From contig NW_019775412.1 of NCBI RefSeq assembly GCF_001039355.2, positions 126,001-186,000 of the forward strand: a stretch of DNA of 60,000 nt, given 5' to 3'. Below are positions 46,116-58,533 of the stretch, one piece after another; within the stretch, counting starts at the first letter, position 1, and each line of letters opens with the position of its first letter. Under the pieces are notes generated by a model, which made no database searches, was not told the DNA's origin, and saw only the letters and a program-made list of their open reading frames with translations. The DNA comes from Lingula anatina (Eukaryota > Brachiopoda > Lingulata > Lingulida > Lingulidae). Both the position numbers and the translations under genes were made by a program.

Positions 46116-48477
46116 AACCTGCAGATATGCATGTTCATGCACACATCAGTTCATTGAAGAGAAGATAGAAAAGAACACCCAGTTGGGGTGAATAAATTAC
46201 ATATAACTTTTATAAATGTTATTTTGTAGTGTACAAATGTCGTGAATACAACAGCAGTTGTATGAATTTTGTATTTAACTCATGGAATGGGTGCGATATT
46301 CTTGATTCCACCCCCCCTCCACTCCTCCCCCGTGTAATATCAGCTGTACCCTATTTTCAAAGAAATGATGAAAGTTTTTTTTATCATTTTAATAGAATTC
46401 AGTTAAGGACAATTATGTTAGTCATTGCTTCGTGGGGGTGAAAATTTTTACAAGCCACCCTACCCCAAATGATCATCATAATGTATTTCGTTTGACTGCA
46501 CTTTGACATAGTTTTGTCAAGTGAGTTTTGTAAGAAGTTCTCACCTTGCACCTTGAAGTATTAGGGCACGTCCCAAGGGCAATCTATTACCGGAACTACA
46601 ACATATCCATCAGTCTGGAGAAATGCACACCCCCTCATAACAATTAACCACGAGGGAAGACAGACAGGACAACGGCATATATAACGGAATTTCCATTCAG
46701 AGCGCACTTGTTGTGTTCAATAAAGATCATCAGTTGAGCATCACCGACAGCAGAGCTATTTTATCAACGCTAAAAATATCGATAACCTCATTGTTCGCTT
46801 GTTATGAGTATTATGGTGGCGGAACATGTCTGTAATCCTACCTTTAATTGTGAATAAGTGATAAGAGATAGTCCGCGTGAGGTAGGCGGGAGATCGAGCT
46901 TGGGTGAAGGAAAAAAATCACGATTCTTTTGTAACAATGCTACCCCTCTAACAAGGCGTAACATTTGTGAGTGTCAGGTTACCATGGTGACGCCGTGAAA
47001 ACGAGTACACTTAGGTCACCTTCTCTCAATGGACCTGGTCACGTTTGTGGAGGTCATAAAAACGCTGACAATGCCCGACAACCCATGCCCACTGTGCGTC
47101 CAGGTGATCGGTTTGAACGACAACTGAACCAAGTTAATGATACGCGCTGAACCACAGTCAATAGATCATAAATTCATGACAAATGTGGATAAAAGAAATG
47201 AAAACACCTGGATATTTATTTCATTTGATGTGAAATGGTGGAAAGTTAATACTGATGCAAAGAGTCTGCAACTCATTCTTGAAACCTACCCCGAGCAGAA
47301 TATTTATATATACCAGTATATATATATATATATTCTCTGAAAATGTTTCAAATTGAGATTATTGGTGTTATAAAAACAGCTTTGGTTGTCAGTCCCTTGT
47401 AGATAGCCTACATTATAAAAATTGGGGCGTTGTTAACAATCAAGGTACCAGTATTTAATATGAAACGCCGTATCTGTTGTTCTCCCTCGTTCCATACTTA
47501 ATTATAATTTGGCGAACAAATTAATTTTATTCGTGTTTGTAAATCTGCCGATTGTTAAACAGATTTCTGCACATCATCAAATTCTTTTCTTTTTACATTT
47601 TAATTTTTTTAATTCTAAAATCGTTTAGCAAGGGCTGAGTTATTATACAGACTTGACATTAAAATGATTAAAATCGAATGATCAAGAAGTTGGAAAGAGA
47701 GAGTAGAGAAAGTGGAGAAGGCGGAGAGACCAAGACTCTTATATAAACCCTTTACAAGTCTTAAAGTTAACGGAAAGAGTAGCAGTTTATATTGTATCTA
47801 GGAGTATTCTTACTTGTCCTGTACCCAAAAATAAATGAAAAAAAAAAAAAAAAAAAACTACATAGGCAAACACAAAGCCCATGCTATTGATATATTTTGC
47901 CAAGTCATTTCACAAACTGGTTTGTGGGTGCCACTTCTATCGGTGTTTGTGTTGACGACGATCTGTATATCTACCTAAATCGAGCTCTTTGACTTGTTCT
48001 TTCTTTCCGACATTACACAATAACTGCCTTTTGTGTATTGAAAAGAAGGTAGGCTAGACACAAAAGGATGCCCCGCCATCGCAATCCCATAAAAGAATAA
48101 TCGTGATGTACTTGCTGCCAAAAATAGCAAACAACCTTTTCTCTATTTTTTAAAAAGTAGCGCTTTTTTGTTTTGACAGTAACAAATCTATACCATACGT
48201 AAGACCTGTGTTTTGCCACTACCTGTGGGAGTTCACACCAAATCCTTGCCTTTATCAAGGTAAAACATTATGGTCTTGCTTTCAGAGTTTTTAAGGCTCA
48301 CTCGCATCACATTTGACTTAATCCTGGAATAATTCACCATTTTCACCATTCGACATGCCACGCCCGTAAGAGACAGGTGTAAGTAAAACAAAAATGAGCT
48401 TAATTTTATTTACCTAGAATATTGTCTTCTTGGGGTGCTCTCTCTACTAGCAATACTGTCTTTTTGGTGTTAGCCGC

Positions 48478-48512
<35 letters not shown>

Positions 48513-51500
48513 TTATACAATTTTGTAACAGCTAGAAGGACTCTTGGAGAGAACAGGTATGGGTATTTGTCAGCAACGGCAACTTCCAACTTTCAGGCCA
48601 GTTCTGTAATTAGCAAATCATGCCATGACGACAATATTATCGTTTCAGGCAGCAATATCACTATAGGGTTTCATGACATGTTTCTATTGTTCATGGTTTT
48701 AACTTACACACCAACACTGTTTTTTTAACAAACACAAATACCACATCTTCAATAGCGATCACTTCATAGACACTACTGGTAGGAGGAAGTTAACAGGTGT
48801 TCAGAAAAAAAAAAAAAAAGCAATATCGAAGATAATGCGTTATGCACTCGAGCAATGTAGTTTACGTTTCTATGTATATAGTTCCGGCATAGATCGATCC
48901 TTTTTTTATAGAAATGTGAGTGTCCATATAGCGTGATACTGCGACAAAACGAGATATCTGTTAGTAAATATTGGAATTATACCAGACATTTACGATAGGC
49001 ATGGCGTTGTCAAGACAGACTAAAACGTCGATACTGTCAAAACTCATAGATAAAGTAAATCTTATTTTCATAACTGATGCACTGGGGTTTAAGCATTGGA
49101 CTGCATTTATCTATCTCGGGGGCTAATTTCCTTTCGGAGAAATGAGGTATTTTAAGATGCATAAAAATGACATTGATCTACATAAGTATTCAGTACATTC
49201 TGGATTGAAGGTTCAATTTTAAGCATTTGCAGCGTCCTAGGTACAATGAATACCTTTGACGAGGTTCCCGAAGCTTCGGCAATTGTACACGTGTCACAGA
49301 AAGGTTGGTCCCCTCCCCCGGACGTTTCCTTTGTTAAACGACTGCACCTTTGTGGTCTCCCAAGAATACCACCTTATTATTCTCCATTTTTACTTCAATA
49401 AAAAAAATCCGCTGCCATCATTTCCACAATTGTTCATCTTTAAAGGTATGGGTATACTTGTACAGTTTTGATTGGCGCCGCGGCAATAAAACACCGCGCT
49501 GCAATATGATGTTTTATTACCTGACATAATGGCAAATGCATCCATTATACAGACCCATTTCAAAGCCTCGTCGTTTCTTTTCAACTAGAGATAAATGCTT
49601 TGACAATGTATATATATATGTTCAACAAGATGTCTTGTTCACGGAGGAACCGATATTGTTTGCACGCCGGTCTAGGACAATATCCACATTTGATACAGGC
49701 CGAAATAGATTTACCCTTGAAATCTAATGATTCTTAACCATTCCATTCCCTTCACCAGAAAAAGAAAGATGAAAAGTAATAAGGAAACAGCGTGCAGAGA
49801 ATTTATCGACAGAGCATACAAGTCCACTCCATGAAAACTAACAAATCACACACATGCGTTGCAGCAAATATAGCGGCGTTTTCAACCATTGCGGTGTGCA
49901 GTGATGTTCATCATTTACAGGTCTGTTGTCAAATATTAGCTTATGAAATGATAATGTGGCTAATCTACTGGATCGATTTCACCGCATGGGTGATAGGGTG
50001 GAACACCGTGATACCCGATGCTAGTGAAGTAATCGAAGCAGTAAACCTGATGACATAATGGAGCGGTTCAAAAATTCTGCAGCTTGTAACCCCACACTGA
50101 GATTTTGCCTACCTCTTACAAAGCTAAAAAGATTTTGTAAAAGTAACGTTAGTGACATTTCTTAAACAGGTCACGGATTGGAATAAGTTACGTAAATCAA
50201 GGCATATATTTCGACCGTAATCTGAACCTCTTCGAGTGGGTTCTTTCCTTTTTATGAAGTAGGCCTTAATAAAAAAACTAGTTTTGTTAATTGAAAAGAA
50301 GTCACGTGTTATTTAATACAGGACAGCAAAGTGAAGTCATCAATAGACTTAAGCATATTGAAGACAGGCTTGAAAACATCACCTCCGCAAGCCATTAATG
50401 CTTAGGTTTTGAGTTTTTTTTCTCGTTTATTTTTTGTTGTTCCTCTCCACCATGCCAACACGTCCACGACATTGAATTTCCTTTGTGAATAAAATGTAAA
50501 ATATTCAGTGTAAAATTATTATATTACCAAAAAGGTTTCACAAAGCATAGTATGTAACGTTCGACAAATTAAGTCCAGTTTTTTTTTGCCGGTAAATTGT
50601 TAAATTGTACATGAATAAACGGCATTGCATGAATTATTTACTGTTATCTTTGATTGAGGGGTCCCCATGCTCACTTGTTGAAAAAAACATAATACATTAC
50701 TTAAAAAAAATTGACAGCACACCGTGACGTGCATGGTCCCCTTTCATTTTCAATTTAATTTTTTTAACAATTAAATTGCCAGAAAAAAACTATAAGATTT
50801 GACATAAAAGAGGAGGTTACGGTGGAAATCTAAACACTGGAATATATTCGTTTTGTTCTGAGGCAAGTTCTGACAAATTATCAGTGACGCTGTAGCATAT
50901 ATCTACTTTCAGAAATCAGTTGGATTGAAATAAAACGCTAATTCCCTCAGCATTGCCCGTGGTATTTCTAAATATTATTTTATGTGGATTTATTATACAC
51001 TTAAATATCACTTCTTTGGTGCAGATTTTATACTTTTTTAATCAAAGAGTACTGGGGTGGGTAAATAAACTGACTTTTCAGTATTTGTAAACAGATGAAA
51101 ATTATTCTGAAACGAGAATTTACACTAATTGTCAAGATAAATAACATTTATCAAACATAAAACTTTATTTTCGGCAATAGAAGGGGAAATACACCGTTCG
51201 TACTAGAAACTATGAATAAAATGAATATTTACAGTTGTTTTAATAAAATACAATTAAAGAAACAGAAAATTAACTGCCACGTATCAAAATTAAATCCTTT
51301 TAAAGCATTTGATATCACAGATGGACTCTGATATGTGTTACATTAATACACACTCTATCACTGAGCCTTATAATAAAAAAATCTTCGGTTACTTAAAATA
51401 ACACTGTTATTTACAAAATGCCTTTCGCGGCACGTCTACTGGCTTTTGTATCGTAACCCAAGAAGTTTACTTACTCTCACCCACGACAACAATCCAACGC

Positions 51501-51900
51501 ATCATTTGACGGAATATTAAAAAAGATTAACTCTGTAATCAAATTTGTTTTAAAACTATTCGCGATCATGTTTCATAGTTGTCGGATAGATTGAATGCTG
51601 CAGCCTTTCATCCCAACACAGAGTCACAGATGTTAAGTGCACGGAGTTAAATAGAAAATTTAATGAAGTAAACACCTTAAACTGCTTCATGTGCCTGCTT
51701 TAAAAAGGTATTGTAAAAACGTCATTATATCACCGAAGTTACCCAGGCACATGTAGGTGCTGTCATTCATAATTTTAACGACTAACAAATGCCTTCTTTC
51801 CAGTCCCACCAAGAGATTGTTTTCTAGGAGCAAACCATAAAGCAAACCATTGGACGTGGTGCTATACCGGGACAGATACCGAATCAATTTAAAGTTTGGT
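46116..51900. other. Long non-coding region after FIP1
   Basis: Nearly 6 kb, AT-rich, with only short unconserved frames, an (AC)n repeat and an A tract near 47838. I found no exon with protein-like composition and no tRNA-like structure by eye. Confidence 0.5.
48479..48510 (+). repeat. (AC)n microsatellite
   Basis: Sixteen AC/CA units in the long non-coding region after FIP1. Confidence 0.9.
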
Positions 51901-52015
51901 CGCTTTTATTGACAAGCCTGCCCGGAACGTTCCTAGTTAGACGACTTCAGATGTCTTTATTTTCATTTTATTTTACACTAATCCCATTCTTTTGCGTTTT
52001 TTTCGTACAGGAGTA

Positions 52016-53515
52016 TCAATCAAGTTTTTTGTCAGTTACAAACTCTTTCTTCCAGGCACAGTTCCACTGGGTGTACTGGTCAATGGGGTCCGAGTCCTGC
52101 GCTCGGTACCTGTACGAGGTGACCATTTGCCCATGTTTGTCTTTAAGCCTGTCAACGATATCCATGGCGTGTTGGAAGCGGTACGACAGCATCAGTTGTT
52201 TTTTCATTGGGATCGGAACCGGAGAGACTTCCCTTGGTAACTCGCGTTGGTCCATTGGATAGGAGAGTCGCCGTGTGCCCGATGCAGAGGAAAGTTGCCT
52301 CTCGGCGGATAGCGGTGAGGTATTGTCAGGTTTCGGCGGCAACGGTTCACTCGGCTGCTTGGTCAGTGGAGGTATTTTTCGCGGCAAACCAGGTGTAGCA
52401 GACGACAAGCGGTTTGCTGTCACTGAGTCGTCTGCTAAAACGCTGACATTTTCTGAATATTTCCATGCCTCTTTTACTCCATCTAAATATGTTTTTGTTG
52501 GCGTTGCTGATCTCACAAGTGGAACTTCAGGCTCCTTGAACGTTTCAGATATTTTGTGGTGCAGAATATCTTCGTACCCTTTCAGCATTGCAAACTGCGC
52601 TTCTGCGGACATTGACGACGAAAAACGAGGCACAACGGGAAAATGAATGGTCCCTTCTTCTTCTTGCGTTTCCAAGGTCGGTTCCCGTCGCAAATATCTC
52701 TTATTTGAAATCCTTCGAGGGGATTTAAAAGCCCAAGCTCCATTTCCTAAAGTTGGCACGTTGCCGTTTTTCCTCCCAAGATCCGTGCTGAACCGGCGAT
52801 TTGGTAGATCGTTTATCGCTTTAACGTTAGCGTTGTCCTTGGCAGACGCGGGTCCAGCGCTGGTTGCAGACGATACCGATAATCGCCTGGCACGATTTGT
52901 AGAACCTGGGAAAGCTTTTGTGACGCTTGATGAATGATTCGTGAAAACACTGGGCTTTTGATAAGAAAATTGTTGCTCAATGTTTGTGACATTTTCTACT
53001 GTCAGTTGTAACGTCATTTTCCCTGGCTTTGATTTCAGCAAATCACTCTCACTTTCGGTTACACTAATATCGCCCTGTTTTTTATTGTTTTCTGAAGATT
53101 TAGTTTCATTGCCATCACCGTCTTTGTTGACATCTTTTGATGAATAACTATCTTTTACATTCCTTTCTTTTCTTGCCTCGGCCAATACACTCTCTTCTGT
53201 TGGTGGGAAACTGTTGCGGCGCTTTCTTAAACTACCGACAGCTTTTACTGGAATAGGTACAGTCGCCACGCTTTTACGCCTCTTAAGGCGTCCATGCTTC
53301 TGCCCTTCGGTTCCTTTGCTCGAGCACCCAGTCTCTGTTTGTCGCGCAGAGTCAGAGTCGGCCTCGGTATCTTCGATTGTAGCTGCCTCTTCCTCGTGGA
53401 GTTCGTAGATATCCGGCAGTCTGCTGTTCATTGCAGGCATAGTCATCAGCGTTGCAATCAATAATTTTGATGGAGCCTGGAAACCGATTGTCACAAGATG
53501 TTTGCCTCGATGCAT
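52016..53515 (-). CDS. Unrecognised 499-aa serine- and basic-rich protein with six RRxS motifs
   Basis: A single open frame of 1,500 bp with no intron, unlike every other complete gene here. I do not recognise the family. The composition is Ser/Lys/Pro-rich and mostly disordered-looking, with no signal peptide, membrane segment or known domain seen. It has an acidic stretch at 38-55 and six RRxS motifs (phosphorylatable Ser at 82, 102, 213, 243, 270, 418). A VPIP(V/M)K motif occurs twice (86-91 and 433-438), and the tail at about 445-499 looks folded (helical YRFQHAMDIVDRLKDKHG, then a Trp/Tyr-rich end). AATAAA on the minus strand at 51905-51910, about 106 nt past the stop, fits a short 3' UTR. 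ATG at 53515 is the first start; in-frame ATGs at residues 24, 26 and 29 are alternatives. Length and non-random composition make it likely real. Confidence 0.7.
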   Translation of the reverse strand: MHRGKHLVTIGFQAPSKLLIATLMTMPAMNSRLPDIYELHEEEAATIEDTEADSDSARQTETGCSSKGTEGQKHGRLKRRKSVATVPIPVKAVGSLRKRRNSFPPTEESVLAEARKERNVKDSYSSKDVNKDGDGNETKSSENNKKQGDISVTESESDLLKSKPGKMTLQLTVENVTNIEQQFSYQKPSVFTNHSSSVTKAFPGSTNRARRLSVSSATSAGPASAKDNANVKAINDLPNRRFSTDLGRKNGNVPTLGNGAWAFKSPRRISNKRYLRREPTLETQEEEGTIHFPVVPRFSSSMSAEAQFAMLKGYEDILHHKISETFKEPEVPLVRSATPTKTYLDGVKEAWKYSENVSVLADDSVTANRLSSATPGLPRKIPPLTKQPSEPLPPKPDNTSPLSAERQLSSASGTRRLSYPMDQRELPREVSPVPIPMKKQLMLSYRFQHAMDIVDRLKDKHGQMVTSYRYRAQDSDPIDQYTQWNCAWKKEFVTDKKLD

Positions 53516-53735
53516 GCAATTGTATGTCTCACTGCGAGTATTTTGTTAGCCAAATGAACATGCTACAGGCTGTGGCCCGTCAGAGTTCAATAACAGGAAA
53601 GAATCATCCAGGTTCTTTTTGTTGGTTGCTGCAAGCAATTAATGCAGTACAGTCTTGTCGATAGTTTGCCACCGCCGGCGTTTGTTTCAAGTGCCTCTGA
53701 AAACAGAGCCCTAATGATCCATTAGCTCGTGCGAT

Positions 53736-53990
53736 TTATCTTATGGTCACTTGGACAACCTGACCGGTCGATGAATTAATCCGGTAATAGGTTTTAGTGC
53801 ATTTATACATGCCAGCACGTGCTGCCTTTACCCCTTCAGGTCCAAGATGAGGGACTGGTACATGTTGGTTAAAACTCGGTCCTTTTATATTCAAGATGTG
53901 TTCGTCGATACCCAGTCTAGTGCCAGTGTACTGACAATGAAGACACGTCACAGGTGCTGTATTATTCCACTTCACGTGCTCATGACACAT
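53736..53990 (-). other. Open frame of 84 codons, doubtful
   Basis: The frame runs from MCHEHVKWNN to a stop after GQVVQVTIR and has four Cys and several His in the first half (CHEH, CLHC). It lies 5' of the 499-aa gene on the same strand. I recognise no family. It could be a small gene, an exon of a gene running leftward, or chance. No flanking splice signals were strong enough to decide. Confidence 0.2.
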
Positions 53991-53999
53991 GCAGCGCGC

Positions 54000-55490
54000 T
54001 CGTAATTCTTATCTCTGTAGTAATTTCATTGGATATGTACCACTCCCTTCCTTTTTTTAAAAAGGCATTGCCTTTATTATCGTGACAGCTAATCTCAAGA
54101 CAGATTTGTAAAAATGTCTTTTTTCTTCTTAGGGACTGCAACACACAACAATCGCACCAATGTGCTGATTTGCAAAATAAATCAACTCTTGTTAAAAAGG
54201 TAAGCCTGTGTACGTAACTTTTCTTTATAAATCAAAATGCCCTGATTCTGTGCCAAGAGGAGTACGCTGTAAATGTAGGTTGCAAAGGGGGAAGGCGCAA
54301 ACATAGGCAGTGTTTTAAATAATTAGAATGACGAGAACAAGTGAAAACAGCCTACAAAAGGGGTAAAAACTAAAAAAAAAACATTCGAGACAGCTGCTTC
54401 AAGAGATTGTTTGAAAAGTGGAATTGAATTTGCACCATTTTTGTCTTAATTTCGATAAAAAGGAGAAAAATGTATACGCGAACGAAATAAATACAAAAAT
54501 AATTTCTATTAATACGATGCGTTTACCCGTTGTGCACCCCCGCGCCATTTGCGTAGTCAAACTTTTATTAGAATATGACACAAAGTTCTCGAGCAACAAC
54601 AACGCTTAAGACTAAATTTAGAACCTGTGCCAGATAAATGACTACTTTTACATGCACTCGTACCCTGAAAGCGTTCCCTGCCCTCAGCGGGTCATGGGGA
54701 CGGATGGAGATTTCTGTGGTAGGTTTCTCGTCTCTCACCTTCTAGCGTTGATGACTGACAAGAAAATAACACCCTCCAGTAAACTAAAGTAATACGGCGT
54801 TAATGATGGGCCGCGTTAAAAATGGGCTGCGCGAAAACAGTTGACGTTCCAGTAGCGTAACCTCCATATAATCTTTTCGCATCACGGTAAATAAATGCTG
54901 TAGTGATCACAGGCTTGAACATTTCACTTTCCACACAAAATTGAAGCTACACCTCACAAAGCTTATAATAGCAAACAAATTAATGAGCTTTGTGAGGTAT
55001 AGCTTGTTTTGCGCAGTTTAGTGAAAAGAGGATCAGAGAGGCGATACCGCCTCCGAATATTGTACCACCAGCTGGAGCAAGCGCATTCGTATAGACCCCC
55101 ACATACACAAAATAAGGGGTGCAGCNTTTTAAACTTACGCTCGTTATCAACAGACGTCACAGATGAATTTTTATCAAAATAACACAGTGTGCTGGTGGCT
55201 TCACAGATTAGATTGATGCTTTAAGCGGGCGAGGGCTGGGTACGGATTGCAAGTAAGCCTCGACCCCCGGAAGTTTGAATCAAAACGGTCATTTTCAAAC
55301 CCCCCTCCAAACGGACCTTGTTCAAAACGAAAAGGTCTGCACTACTAGAGGTAAAACATTCTTTTCATTTCAAAAGACAAAACTTTAACTGAGGCGATTT
55401 CGTATTAATAAAGCAAGAATTGTGGTTGATAAGCTTACTATAAGTAAACTGTGCCCTATTTAAATAAACCTGAATTTATATTTGCAAATG

Positions 55491-55525
<35 letters not shown>

Positions 55526-56600
55526 ACATACACAGAAACTGGCGATTAAAAAAAATAATTTTACAGTAGGATTCGGATCTTTTTTTAAGGGCAAAGTCCA
55601 CATATGCAATTAAAAAGAAACTGATTTAAGGGATATTTTTACGCCGACAGATTGCCGCCTTATAAGCCTTTGGGAATACGTGTTAAGTTATATCGTATTT
55701 TCCCGATTAGTAGCTGGGAGGAATTACCGAAGTAAACTTTTGGAAACTATAAAGAAACCTCAAGCTGCTAAATTGGTTCTTTTACTGTCAAAATTCAGAT
55801 TTTGAAAGCAACTTTACATCACTACATAGTATTATGCTGTCAGAAAACGGCGCTATTTACGACGTGCGGTACGTTCACTTGCCTGGCACTTCATCCACGG
55901 AATCTATGATTAGCATCAAAAACAGAACAAAATATAAACCAGTTCAGATTCCTTTGGCAACTGTAGTCTATTTACAGGGAAGTCGAAAAATCCTTTTACA
56001 TTTAGTTCTTGGTTGTTCCTGTCCAGACACACTTTGTCTGGCTCAACTACTGCAATGACGACCTGCATCACAGGCTGTTCCTGCGGAAAATCACTTCATT
56101 GCTGCATGCATTTACTTGCTACATTCGAAACGGAATGCTGGACTCTTTCATATAAAATCAAGTAATACTTCATTCACATGTGAAAAAACATTGCTGTTTT
56201 TGATAAATATCGAGGAAAATTTTGAGGATCTTGGGGAGTTGCTCCAGCTCATAATAACAACAACAATACATTAATAAGTAAGGAGAAATTAGTATAAACA
56301 AGCCAAATCCAAGTTAGTGGCAATTTTAATTCTCTTGCTTAAGGAAAATACAATAACAAATATAACATCAATGAACAAGAAAAATATGAAATCACATCCA
56401 TTAACATCATGTTCTCTTCCAAGTCTACAATGACTTATAATAATGGGATGTTCTACGCTGCATAACAATATAAACACAATGAATACGTTCTTGTCTCAAA
56501 TACCGTACAGAAAAATATATGACCTAAAACAGCATATACTGTATTTTTGAAATATGACAGCAAAGCTGTCAAATGTACAGATATATAGCAGGAAAAAAAA
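54000..56600. other. Region without recognised genes
   Basis: Contains the hairpin at 54944-55005, an N at 55126, an A tract at 55497 and a 74-codon frame at 55834-56058 of unknown meaning. Nothing conserved was recognised. Confidence 0.45.
54944..55005. repeat. Hairpin-forming inverted repeat
   Basis: AAGCTACACCTCACAAAGCT at 54944-54963 pairs with 54986-55005 with one mismatch around a 22-nt loop. It is immediately followed by the GAGGATCAGAG...GCGATACCGCCTCC stretch, which also occurs near 20505. One undetermined base (N) is at 55126. Confidence 0.55.
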
Positions 56601-56619
56601 AACAAAAAAAAAACACTGG

Positions 56620-57500
56620 GTACATGGCAAGACGGGAGACACCTGAAGAGCAGAATAAGTGTCCAGTGAAGGGATGCACCAGTAATTTGACAGAGGAACA
56701 TGCCTGGCGGAAACATCCCTCCTTGAAGGAGCAGATTTCTCAGGGATTTCTCAGAGTTGGAAGCAGAAAGTAGAGAATAATCAGGGCTTGGGACTCTCAG
56801 GCAAGTATGCCCTTAAGGTAGGTTCCCTACTGCTTTGGAAACCCTTGCTGGGTTTAAGCGGTCACTCCTTCCATGGGATGGTGAAGAAATGAGTGGTGCA
56901 CTTTTCAAACATTTTTTTCAGTGCAAATGCTTTGAAGAGAAACTGATGGTTATTCTGGAGAGGGCTAGACAGTTGCTTTAAACAGAAAAGCTTTAACATA
57001 GTTTTAACATAGCCAGATCCCATCAGCTTTTCGTTCATTTTGAGAAATGATAGTGTTCAAGCTACCAGCAGAGTCCACTCTCAGGTACTACACTATGTTT
57101 TGCACCCAAGTGCAGGTTTTCAGATGGAAGTTTTTTTGGAGCTTAAACAACTAGCAGAAAAACTAACTGACAAGGAACAGTTGGTTTCCTTGATACATTA
57201 TGAAATTGCTATAAAGTCTGGGCTGGCTTGAACAGCAAGAAAAAGAAAGATCAGCAAGGGAGAACCACCTTACTGACAAAGGACATTGGCTTTGCTCGAT
57301 GCAAGAAGCAATTGCTCTCAAGACCATGGTGGTGCATGACCCTTGGAGTAGTGAACTGGTTGACTACAATGATGAGCAGCAAAGAAATAAAAGGTTAGTG
57401 AGGGAGAACCACCTAGCTACAAATGTTCTTGTTTTTATGGTAGTTGGAATCACAGGTACCATCAAGACGAGTATTGGGTACTTTCCAATGTGTCACTGAC
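56620..57500 (+). pseudogene. Fragmentary coding-like region, C2H2-like finger at its start
   Basis: Short frames with protein-like composition follow each other: about 56624-56773 with CPVKGCTSNLTEEHAWRKH, a Cys-x4-Cys...His-x4-His arrangement, then 57040-57231 (helical, ELKQLAEKLTDKEQLVS) and 57299-57499. They are separated by stops and frame changes. A phrase encoding RENHL occurs twice about 140 bp apart (about 57260 and 57405), suggesting a small internal duplication. Product unknown; probably a decayed gene or transposon remnant, or exons of a gene I cannot assemble. Confidence 0.3.
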
Positions 57501-58105
57501 TGCAACAGCTGATCAAATATTTCCACATAAATGGACAGCAGTTGGACTTCTAGAGTGTATGTAATTTGAAGGTATTATCACTTTCTGGAGACTCTGTGTG
57601 TGGATATCTAATATTGCATATCTAGTAGTTTATAGAATAATTCTTCTCTTATAATCAGATGTTTTCAGTCAGGCACTGCCCAACAAACATGACAAATGCA
57701 ATTGTATAAATATTGTTCTTCCCAAGTGTTGTACTTTAAAATTCTTGTAGACCATGTTTTTCATTATGAATCATATTTCTAGCATTTTGTAATCATTCAG
57801 GTGATTTCTTTCACAAGTGACAAAGTAAGTCCCAACCAGCATCTGATCTGGCTTCACAGCATACTCAAGTCTCAGAATGTATTTTTACTCTTAGTGATGC
57901 TCCTCATCTTGTGAAGACCTCGAGAAATAACCTCGCTTCTACAGGTTTGGGGAAAAACACCAAATGTCTGTGGGTATAGAACTACTTTTTGTCATTCCTA
58001 TGATTGACTAGCTAGTTATAAGATACATGTGCACTTTGAAATAATGAAGCACAAGTATTTCCATTTCTAAAAATGTTTTTCTGTTAAGAAATATTCAAAA
58101 AATTT

Positions 58106-58108
<3 letters not shown>

Positions 58109-58144
<36 letters not shown>
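58109..58144 (+). repeat. Long A tract
   Basis: About 35 consecutive A. A second A tract of about 27 is at 55497-55523. Either could be the tail of an old retroposon; no body or target duplication could be defined. Confidence 0.7.
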
Positions 58145-58145
<1 letters not shown>

Positions 58146-58533
58146 ATTTATAAGTTGAAGATCCACATATTGCATATCTTACATTCACATTCTGGTCACT
58201 TTTATCCTATTTTCAAAACAATCAGTCAGAATTTGTGGTCACAAGATTTACAGCAGAACACATCCATTGCAAACTTCAGTCAATCAGGAGAGTTTATTTG
58301 GTAGCGCAAGAAAATTATCCATGATAGCACATGATACTCTAATTTTCTACATTTGATTTGTCCTGCACACATTCAATAACAGAATGATACTAATTGCTCT
58401 TAAATTTAATGCAGGTGCAAGAATGTCTAGGCTCTTTGTTTCTGTAGTAATTATTTTTTCTTAGATTGAAACATGTAAATACATAAAAAAGTAAAATTTT
58501 TGTAAGTTTGTTTTTGTTTTTACTAGGACTTGG

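Noticed and set aside
52207-53408. Several plus-strand frames of 60-120 codons
   Set aside because: Antisense shadows of the 499-aa gene, each short and without conserved sequence.
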